Assembly: GCF_003345355.1 (NCBI RefSeq)
Contig: NZ_QQNB01000002.1
Coordinates: 310,001-374,000 of the forward strand
Reading direction: 5' to 3'
DNA length: 64,000 nt
Origin: Sphingomonas aracearum
Lineage (GTDB): Bacteria; Pseudomonadota; Alphaproteobacteria; Sphingomonadales; Sphingomonadaceae
The translations under genes were made by a program, and so were the position numbers. This document shows positions 58,396-64,000 of this stretch, in pieces. Under the pieces are notes generated by a model. That model made no database searches, was not told the origin of the DNA, and worked only from the letters and a program-made list of their open reading frames with translations. The first letter of the stretch is position 1, and each line of letters starts with the position of its first letter.

Positions 58396-59235
58396 ATGGA
58401 CGCCCTGGTGACAACCGATTGGCTGCAGAACGAGCGCGAGGCGATCGACTTGCGGATCGTGGATGCGACCTACCTGCTGCCCACCGACGGGCGCGATGCG
58501 GCGGCGGAATATGAGGCGGCGCACATTCCCGGCGCGGTGTTCATGGACCTGGCCGAGCTCGCCGACACCTCGACCGATCTGCCCTCCATGCTGCCGAGCC
58601 CGGAGAAGTTCGCCAGCCGCATGCAGTCGCTGGGCCTCGGCGACGGCAGCCGCATCGTGCTTTATGACAACTCGCCCTATCACACCGCAGCGCGCGCCTG
58701 GTGGATGCTGCGCGTGTTCGGCGCACATGACGTGGCGCTCCTCGACGGCGGCTTCGCAAAATGGCAGTCGGAGGGGCGCGAGGTCGCCAGCGGCAAGGAG
58801 CAGCTGCGCCATCGCCATTTCACCGTCTGGGCCGACAACAAGACCGTCCGCACGCTGGACCAGATGAAGGCCAATGTGGACAGCGGCGCCGAGCAGGTGC
58901 TGGACGCCCGTTCCGCCGCGCGCTTCTCCGGCGAGGAGCCCGATCCACGTCCGGCGACGCATCCCGGCCATATCCCCGGCTCGAAGAACCTGCCGCAGGG
59001 CCAGCTGTTCAACGCGGATGGGACGTGGAAGACCGGCGACGCCCTGCGCGCCGCGTTCGAGGGTGCGGGGATCGACATCGAGAAGCCGGTGGTCACCACC
59101 TGCGGCTCGGGCATCACCGCGGCGGTGCTGGCGTTCGGGCTGCACCTGCTGGGCAAGCAGGCCGCCCTGTATGACGGCAGCTGGTCGGAATGGGGCGCCG
59201 ATCGCTCCACGCCCAAGGCGATGGGCGCGGCCTGA
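58396..59235 (+). CDS. sseA: 3-mercaptopyruvate (or thiosulfate) sulfurtransferase
   Basis: This 279-residue two-rhodanese-domain enzyme transfers sulfur from mercaptopyruvate to a thiophilic acceptor. The active loop is T-C236-G-S-G-I-T-A, where the Gly-Ser-Gly form favours mercaptopyruvate over thiosulfate. VLDARSAARFSGEEPDPRP and HIPGSKNLP are family marks. GAGGAG lies 6 bases before ATG 58396, which is preferred to ATG 58390. It is followed, after a palindromic repeat, by a cystathionine-lyase-type gene, suggesting a sulfur amino-acid pair. Confidence 0.92.
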   Translation: MDALVTTDWLQNEREAIDLRIVDATYLLPTDGRDAAAEYEAAHIPGAVFMDLAELADTSTDLPSMLPSPEKFASRMQSLGLGDGSRIVLYDNSPYHTAARAWWMLRVFGAHDVALLDGGFAKWQSEGREVASGKEQLRHRHFTVWADNKTVRTLDQMKANVDSGAEQVLDARSAARFSGEEPDPRPATHPGHIPGSKNLPQGQLFNADGTWKTGDALRAAFEGAGIDIEKPVVTTCGSGITAAVLAFGLHLLGKQAALYDGSWSEWGADRSTPKAMGAA

Positions 59236-59242
59236 GCGCATT

Positions 59243-59334
59243 CTCCGTTCGTGCCGAGCTTGTCGAAGCACCGTTCTTCTTTATGAACCCCGCTAAAGAA
59301 GAGCAGCCCGTCGACAAGCTCAGGGCGAACGGAG
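59243..59334. repeat. Long palindromic repeat (GAGCTTGTCGA core) before metC
   Basis: The left arm (59243-59283, CTCCGTTCG...GAGCTTGTCGA...TTCTTCTTTA) and right arm (59294-59334, TAAAGAAGAG...TCGACAAGCTC...CGAACGGAG) are near-perfect inverses around a 10-base loop. Both arms carry the GAGCTTGTCGA/TCGACAAGCTC core, abundant in sphingomonad intergenic DNA. The GGAG at the end of the right arm is the Shine-Dalgarno sequence of the following gene. Confidence 0.85.
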
Positions 59335-59340
59335 ATCCCG

Positions 59341-60537
59341 ATGTCCTCGCCTGCCGACAAGCAACCCGCCACCCGCGTCGTCCAGGCCGGCCGCCGCAAG
59401 GAATGGACGGGCGGCATCGTCAACCCGCCCGTCTGGCGCGCCTCCACCATCCTCTACGATTCGGTGGCCGATCTGCGCGCCGCCGGCAGCCGGGACGATC
59501 CGCACCGTCTGTTCTACGGGCGGCGCGGCACGCCCACCCAGTGGAGCCTGGCCGAGGCGCTGACCGAGCTGGAGCCGGGCGCGGCGGGCACCTATCTCTA
59601 TTCGTCCGGCGTGACCGCGATCACCGCAGCCTTGCTGTCGGTGCTCTCGCCCGGGGACGAGCTGCTGCTGGTCGACTCGGCCTATGATCCCACGCGCAAC
59701 TTCGCCAACGGCTTTCTCCAGCGGATGGGCATCACCACCCGCTTCTACGACCCGCTGATCGGCGGCGGCATTGCCGATCTGATCGGCGAGCGAACGCGGG
59801 CGATCTTCCTCGAAAGCCCGGGCAGCCTCACCTTCGAGGTGCAGGACGTCCCCGCCATCGTCGCCGTCGCGCGCGCGCGGGGCATCGTCACCCTGCTGGA
59901 CAATACCTGGGCGACCCCGCTGCTGTTTCCCGCGATCGCCAGGGGCGTGGACATGACGATCCTAGCGGCGACCAAATATGTGGTCGGCCATTCGGACGTG
60001 ATGCTCGGCTCCGTCACGACCACGCCCGAACGCTGGGCGCCGCTGGTCGAAACCAGCCGCGCTTTGGGTCTGATGGTGAGCCCGGACGACGCCTGGCTCG
60101 GCGCCCGCGGCCTGCGCACCATGGCGCTGCGGCTCAGGCAGCATGGCGAAAGCGCGCTCGCCATCGCGCGCTGGCTGGGCGAACAGCCAGAGGTAGCGAC
60201 CGTGCTGCACCCCGCCCTGCCCGCCTGTCCCGGCCACGACCTGTTCGTCCGCGACTTCGAGGGACCGGCGGGCCTGTTCGCCTTTGCCCTGCAGGGCGGC
60301 GGGGAAGCGGCACGCGCCGCGCTGATCGACGGGCTCGACCATTTCGGCATCGGCTATAGCTGGGGCGGGTACGAAAGCCTCGCTCTGCCGATCGACCCGC
60401 AACGCTTCCGCAGCGTGACCAGGCCGCAGTTCGCCGGGCCGCTCGTCCGCCTCCAGATCGGGCTGGAGGACACCGCCGACCTGATCGACGATCTCGCCCA
60501 CGGCCTTGCCCGCTTTCGCGCTGCCCGCGACGGCTGA
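59341..60537 (+). CDS. metC: Cystathionine beta-lyase, PLP-dependent
   Basis: This 398-residue gamma-family PLP enzyme makes homocysteine from cystathionine. The PLP lysine is Lys212 in ATKYVVGHSDV, with the PLP-stacking YSSGVTAI and the DNTWATPLLF motif upstream. FYGRRGTPTQWSLAEAL is typical of the MetC form. Other family members (gamma-lyase, synthase) cannot be fully excluded. GGAG lies in the repeat 6 bases before ATG 59341. It converges on the CoA transferase with 3 bases between the stops. Confidence 0.9.
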   Translation: MSSPADKQPATRVVQAGRRKEWTGGIVNPPVWRASTILYDSVADLRAAGSRDDPHRLFYGRRGTPTQWSLAEALTELEPGAAGTYLYSSGVTAITAALLSVLSPGDELLLVDSAYDPTRNFANGFLQRMGITTRFYDPLIGGGIADLIGERTRAIFLESPGSLTFEVQDVPAIVAVARARGIVTLLDNTWATPLLFPAIARGVDMTILAATKYVVGHSDVMLGSVTTTPERWAPLVETSRALGLMVSPDDAWLGARGLRTMALRLRQHGESALAIARWLGEQPEVATVLHPALPACPGHDLFVRDFEGPAGLFAFALQGGGEAARAALIDGLDHFGIGYSWGGYESLALPIDPQRFRSVTRPQFAGPLVRLQIGLEDTADLIDDLAHGLARFRAARDG

Positions 60538-60540
60538 GCC

Positions 60541-61659
60541 TCAGCTTGTCGGCAGTGCGGGGCTCGGCCGGTCGGAAACCATCCGCTCGCCGTCGATCAC
60601 GATCGGGCTCGCGATCCCGGGAATGCCGTCCCGCGCGATCTCCATGCCGCGATGCCTCACTTGGGGATCGGCAAAGGCCTCCGCGATCGAATTGATCGGC
60701 CCGGCGGGGATGCCCGCTTCCTCCAGGTTCCAGGCGAGATCGGCCTTGCGCCACCCGCCGATCGCCGCCTCCAGCAGCGGGATCAACGCCGCCCGGTTCG
60801 TCACCCGCGCGGCGTTGGTGGCGAAGCGCGCGTCGTCGGCCAGTCCGATGTCCAGCACCCGGCAAAGGCTGCGAAACTGGGCGTCGTTGCCCACCGCGAT
60901 GATGAGTTCGCCATCGCTCGCGTGAAACGCCTGGTAGGGCACCAGATTGGCATGGCCGTTCCCCGCCCTGCCCGGTGCCTTGCCGGACACGAACCAGTTC
61001 ATCGCCTGGTTGGCGAGCACCGCCACCTGCGTGTCGAGCAGCGCCATGTCGATATGCGCGCCTTGGCCCGTCTCGTCGCGCCGGCGCAGCGCCGCCAGGA
61101 TCGCCACCGCGGAATAGACGCCGGTGAAGATGTCGGCATAGGCGATGCCCGCCTTTTGCGGCTCGCCATCGGGCTCCCCGTTGATCGACATGAACCCGCC
61201 GATCCCCTGCGCGATGAAATCGTATCCTGCGCGGTGAGCATAGGGCCCGTCCTGGCCGAAGCCGGTGATCGAGCAGGTGACGAGCCGCGGGTTGACTGCC
61301 GCCATGCTGGCATGGTCGAGCCCGTATTTGACCAGCCCGCCGACCTTGTAGTTCTCGATCACCACATCGGCGTCCGCCACTAGCGCGCGCACCGCCGCCT
61401 GGCCGTCGGGCGTGGCGATATCGATCGCCCGCGCCGTCTTGCCGCGATTGGCCGCATGGTAATAGGCCGCCCCGAGCGACCCGCCGTCCGGCCCGGTGAC
61501 GAAGGGCGGACCCCAGCCACGCGTGTCGTCGCCCGCGCCCGGCCGCTCGATCTTGACCACCTCCGCGCCCAGATCGGCGAGCAACTGCCCGCACCATGGC
61601 CCGGCGAGGATGCGCGCGAGTTCCACCACCCGCACGCCGGCGAGCGGCCGCTCCCCCAT
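60541..61659 (-). CDS. Family III (CaiB/BaiF) CoA-transferase, glutarate-type candidate
   Basis: This 372-residue class III CoA transferase moves CoA between acids. It begins LAGVRVVELARILAGPWCGQLLADLGAEVVKIE, here split, with the conserved GDDTRGWGPPF and the catalytic Asp region GAHIDMALLDTQ. It is translationally coupled to the upstream gcdH gene (TGATG). In Pseudomonas and animals the partner of glutaryl-CoA dehydrogenase is a succinyl-CoA:glutarate CoA transferase, so that substrate is likely though unproven. Confidence 0.88.
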   Translation of the reverse strand: MGERPLAGVRVVELARILAGPWCGQLLADLGAEVVKIERPGAGDDTRGWGPPFVTGPDGGSLGAAYYHAANRGKTARAIDIATPDGQAAVRALVADADVVIENYKVGGLVKYGLDHASMAAVNPRLVTCSITGFGQDGPYAHRAGYDFIAQGIGGFMSINGEPDGEPQKAGIAYADIFTGVYSAVAILAALRRRDETGQGAHIDMALLDTQVAVLANQAMNWFVSGKAPGRAGNGHANLVPYQAFHASDGELIIAVGNDAQFRSLCRVLDIGLADDARFATNAARVTNRAALIPLLEAAIGGWRKADLAWNLEEAGIPAGPINSIAEAFADPQVRHRGMEIARDGIPGIASPIVIDGERMVSDRPSPALPTS

Positions 61660-62846
61660 CAGAATGCCGCCAGCCCCGTGATCGCGCGGCCGAGGATCAG
61701 CGCATGCACGTCATGCGCGCCCTCATAGGTGTTCACCGTCTCCAGGTTCATCAGATGGCGCATGACCTGATACTCGCCTGAAATGCCGTTGCCGCCATGC
61801 ATGTCGCGGCTCACCCGCGCGATATCCAGCGCCTTGCCGACATTGTTGCGTTTGACGATCGAAACCATCTCCGGCGCGAACCGGCCCTCGTCCATCAGGC
61901 GGCCCACGCGCAAGGACGCTTGCAGGCCCAGCGCGATCTCCGTCTCCATGTCGGCCAGCTTCTTCTGGAACAGCTGGCGGCCGGCGAGCGGGGTGCCGAA
62001 CTGCTTGCGGTCCAGCCCGTACTGGCGCGCCGCATGGAAGCAGAACTCCGCCGCGCCCAGCGCCCCCCAGCTGATGCCGTAACGCGCACGGTTGAGGCAG
62101 CCGAACGGGCCCTTCAGCCCCTCCACGTTCGGCAACAGCGCGTCCTCGCCGACCTCCACCTCGTCCATCATCACCATGCCGGTGATCGACGCGCGGAGCG
62201 AAAGCTTGCCCTCGATTTTCGGCGCGGATAGGCCCTTCATGCCCTTTTCCAGCACGAAGCCGCGGATCGCGCCTCCATGGTCGTCGGATTTCGCCCAGAT
62301 GACGAATACATCGGCGATCGGCGCATTCGAGATCCAGGTCTTGGCGCCGGAAATGACGTAGCCGCCCTCCGTCTTCTTGGCCCGCGTGGTCATGCCGCCG
62401 GGATCTGAACCGGCGTCGGGCTCGGTCAGTCCGAAGCAGCCGATATACTCGCCCGATGCGAGCTTCGGCAGGTAGCGTCGCTTCTGCTCCTCCGATCCGT
62501 AGGCGTAGATCGGGTACATGACGAGGCTCGACTGCACGCTCATCATCGAGCGGTAGCCCGAGTCGATCCGCTCCACCTCGCGTGCGACCAGCCCGTAGCT
62601 GACATAGTTCGCGCCGACGCCGCCATATTCCTCCGGCACGGTCGGGCCGAGCAAACCCAGCTCGCCCATTTCGCGGAAGATCGCGGGATCGGTATGCTCG
62701 TGCTGGAATGCCTCCACGATGCGCGGGGCCAGCCGGTCATCGGCATAGGCGCGCGCGGTGTCGCGGATCATCCGCTCGTCTTCGGAAAGCTGGTCGTCCA
62801 GCAGGAACGGGTCCGACCAGTCGAAACGCGCCATTCCTGCCATCAT
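61659..62846 (-). CDS. gcdH: Glutaryl-CoA dehydrogenase
   Basis: This 395-residue acyl-CoA dehydrogenase oxidises and decarboxylates glutaryl-CoA to crotonyl-CoA in lysine and aromatic breakdown. The N-terminal [34 protein letters not shown] and the C-terminal [18 protein letters not shown] with the catalytic Glu are the GCDH hallmarks. ATG 62846 follows GGAG; ATGs at 62843 and 62834 are also possible. It leads a two-gene operon with the CoA transferase. Confidence 0.93.
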   Translation of the reverse strand: MMAGMARFDWSDPFLLDDQLSEDERMIRDTARAYADDRLAPRIVEAFQHEHTDPAIFREMGELGLLGPTVPEEYGGVGANYVSYGLVAREVERIDSGYRSMMSVQSSLVMYPIYAYGSEEQKRRYLPKLASGEYIGCFGLTEPDAGSDPGGMTTRAKKTEGGYVISGAKTWISNAPIADVFVIWAKSDDHGGAIRGFVLEKGMKGLSAPKIEGKLSLRASITGMVMMDEVEVGEDALLPNVEGLKGPFGCLNRARYGISWGALGAAEFCFHAARQYGLDRKQFGTPLAGRQLFQKKLADMETEIALGLQASLRVGRLMDEGRFAPEMVSIVKRNNVGKALDIARVSRDMHGGNGISGEYQVMRHLMNLETVNTYEGAHDVHALILGRAITGLAAF

Positions 62847-62889
62847 GCTCTCCAAAAAACGCGCGGCGCCGTGGTTGGCGCTCGCTTGT

Positions 62890-62917
62890 GCGCGGCCGGA
62901 CCCGGGCCCGGCCGCGC
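62890..62917 (-). terminator. GC-rich hairpin downstream of the DUF3035 lipoprotein gene
   Basis: GCGCGGCCGG (62890-62899) pairs perfectly with CCGGCCGCGC (62908-62917) around an 8-base loop, 8 bases after the lipoprotein stop. A T tract is missing. It probably ends the ileS-lspA-lipoprotein message or blocks 3' decay, and lies upstream of gcdH. Confidence 0.45.
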
Positions 62918-62925
62918 CAGATCAT

Positions 62926-63336
62926 TCAGTTCGGGGCCGAAACCCGCGCGGCCTGCCCGTCGCCTTCCGGCGCGGCGACGATGTCGCGCGTGATCTGGCC
63001 CTTGTCGACCACGTTGGTGTCGGGATCGCCCACGGCCGAGCGGATGCCCGGATCGGCGCTGATGCCGGTCGACTGGATCGCCTGCGCCTCCGTTCCGCTG
63101 CGCGCGGCGGGGCCGCCGAACAGCGCCGACAGCGCCTGCTGGCTGGGCGAACCGGCCTGCGACACCGGTGCGGCGCCCGGCTGCGGCGGGACCAGCGAGA
63201 AATCGGGCGGGATGACCAGCGGCGCCTGCCGCGCTACCGCGAACTCGTCCGGGCGCGCACGGTCATAGCCGCGCTTGCCGCAGCCGGACAGCAGCGCGGC
63301 GCCGATGAGACCCGCCGCGACCACAGACTTACGCAT
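62926..63336 (-). CDS. DUF3035 lipoprotein (BamF-like)
   Basis: This 136-residue outer-membrane lipoprotein precursor has the lipobox LLSGC with Cys19 as the acylated residue. The motif FAVARQAPLVIPPDFSLVPPQPG is the DUF3035 core, and the rest is Ser/Ala/Gln-rich. In Caulobacter the DUF3035 lipoprotein has been called BamF of the barrel assembly machine; that identification is from memory. ATG 63336 overlaps the lspA end by 8 bases. LspA, just upstream, would process this very protein. Confidence 0.85.
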   Translation of the reverse strand: MRKSVVAAGLIGAALLSGCGKRGYDRARPDEFAVARQAPLVIPPDFSLVPPQPGAAPVSQAGSPSQQALSALFGGPAARSGTEAQAIQSTGISADPGIRSAVGDPDTNVVDKGQITRDIVAAPEGDGQAARVSAPN

Positions 63337-63847
63337 TCCCATTCTCCACCCGATCAGACTCAGCGTCCGCCTTGCCGCCCGACACGATCGCACGGACAAG
63401 CAGCACCAGCACGCCGATCGTAATAGCCGCATCGGCAAGGTTGAACACCAGAAAAGGCCGCCATTCGCCAAAGTGCAGGTCGGCATAATCGACCACGTAC
63501 CCGAACCGCACGCGATCCAGGATGTTGCCGATCGCACCGCCCAGCACGAGGCCGAGCGCGATCTGGTCGCCGCGGTTGCGCTCGCGGATCATCCACACGA
63601 GCACGATCGCGGCGATCGCCGCGGTGAACGCGACAAGGCCCCAGCGCATCGTGTCGGAGGTCGCATGCAGCATCCCGAGCGACACGCCGCGGTTGGCCAC
63701 GAAGCGCAGGTTGAAGAAGCCGGTGACGACATGCTCGCCGGTCAGCTCGTTGAGCTGCATCACGTCGGTGACCGCGTATTTCACCGCCTGGTCGGCAGCG
63801 AACAGCACCGCCGCCGTGGCGAGGCCCGCGACGGGAACCCGGCTCAT
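63329..63847 (-). CDS. lspA: Lipoprotein signal peptidase
   Basis: This 172-residue inner-membrane aspartic peptidase removes signal peptides from diacylated prolipoproteins. It has four membrane helices; the catalytic Asp residues are in GGAIGNILDRVRFGYVVDY and FNLADAAITIG. The start is ATG 63847, overlapping the ileS stop by four bases (ATGA). The ileS-lspA order is the usual one in proteobacteria. Confidence 0.96.
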   Translation of the reverse strand: MSRVPVAGLATAAVLFAADQAVKYAVTDVMQLNELTGEHVVTGFFNLRFVANRGVSLGMLHATSDTMRWGLVAFTAAIAAIVLVWMIRERNRGDQIALGLVLGGAIGNILDRVRFGYVVDYADLHFGEWRPFLVFNLADAAITIGVLVLLVRAIVSGGKADAESDRVENGNA

Positions 63848-64000
63848 GCCACCACCCCGGCGCACCGGTCGCACAAGGTGCCGTCCTCCTTCACCTCGGG
63901 CAGGTGGCGCCAGCAGCGGCCGCATTTGAGATAATCGGTGGGGGTCACCGCCACCGCATCGCCGCGGCTGACTTTCGCGACGATGAACGTTTCGGTCAGC
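63844..64000 (-). CDS. ileS: Isoleucyl-tRNA synthetase, C-terminal end only
   Basis: The last 51 codons enter from the right edge and end in TGA at 63844. The C-terminal zinc ribbon is visible: KCGRCWRHLPEV and LCDRCAGVV provide two CxxC pairs, as in IleRS. The position directly before lspA supports the call. The remainder lies outside the window. Confidence 0.93.
   Translation of the reverse strand, partial: LTETFIVAKVSRGDAVAVTPTDYLKCGRCWRHLPEVKEDGTLCDRCAGVVA

Noticed and set aside
59236..59340. SAM riboswitch before the metC-like gene.
   Set aside because: The gap is fully explained by the dispersed palindromic repeat.

Overview
The window looks like a core-genome piece of a sphingomonad (Alphaproteobacteria, Sphingomonadaceae, most likely Sphingomonas or a close relative). 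This rests on the very high GC content, a full 14-gene nuo operon followed by birA and rnj, the zapA-6S RNA-5-FTHF cyclo-ligase block with DUF2842, a class I aldolase near gap and pgk, DUF1467 and DUF3035 proteins, and palindromic intergenic repeats with CACCCCGGC and GAGCTTGTCGA cores. No insertion sequence, prophage, CRISPR array or integrase was seen. The genus is inferred by recognition, not by a search.

Layout. 1-3701: a truncated nucleotidyltransferase-like gene, a degenerate Hpt protein, a large coiled-coil membrane protein and a DUF1467 protein. 3706-21555 (minus strand): nuoA to nuoN, birA and rnj. Two extra genes sit inside nuo and are joined to it by overlapping codons: a 197-residue secreted protein between nuoF and nuoG, and a 43-residue one-helix protein between nuoH and nuoI. 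21674-25746: inositol-phosphatase-like gene, efp, M23 peptidase, L,D-transpeptidase, a GFA-family remnant and thiE. 25830-30389: an ABM-domain protein, class I fructose-bisphosphate aldolase, a TlpA-like thioredoxin, pgk, a MOSC protein and gap. 30606-32248: a compact plus-strand unit of a small coiled-coil gene (ZauP-like), zapA, 6S RNA, 5-FTHF cyclo-ligase and DUF2842, then a minus-strand tRNA-Asp. 32271-35000: AI-2E-family transporter and glycerol kinase.

35007-51160 is the most unusual region, an acyl-CoA catabolic cluster. A plus arm (serine hydrolase, fused hydratase/3-hydroxyacyl-CoA dehydrogenase, two acyl-CoA dehydrogenases, thioesterase II) faces a minus arm (ACAD10/11-like dehydrogenase, zinc alcohol dehydrogenase, APH-type kinase, two SDRs). 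An acyl-CoA ligase lies at one edge and a double-headed TetR regulator, divergent from the ACAD10/11-like gene, at the other. The kinase plus ACAD11-like pair matches the two halves of animal ACAD10/ACAD11 and the LvaA/LvaC-type route for 4-hydroxyacyl-CoAs. I infer that the cluster degrades hydroxylated or branched acyl-CoAs.

51167-64000: FucP-like sugar transporter, an orphan [2Fe-2S] subunit of a molybdenum hydroxylase, an RcnB-like repeat protein, polyphosphate kinase 2, aspS, rnd, mercaptopyruvate sulfurtransferase, a metC-like lyase, a glutaryl-CoA dehydrogenase/CoA-transferase pair, and the ileS-lspA-lipoprotein operon running off the right edge.

A recurring regulatory pattern is a -10 hexamer ending 6 or 7 bases before the ATG, with no Shine-Dalgarno sequence, at several genes (Hpt-like gene, coiled-coil gene at 989, ZauP-like gene, glpK, the [2Fe-2S] gene, rnd). 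This suggests leaderless transcripts. No gene-free stretch exceeds 300 bases; the longest is about 250 bases, between gap and the ZauP-like gene.
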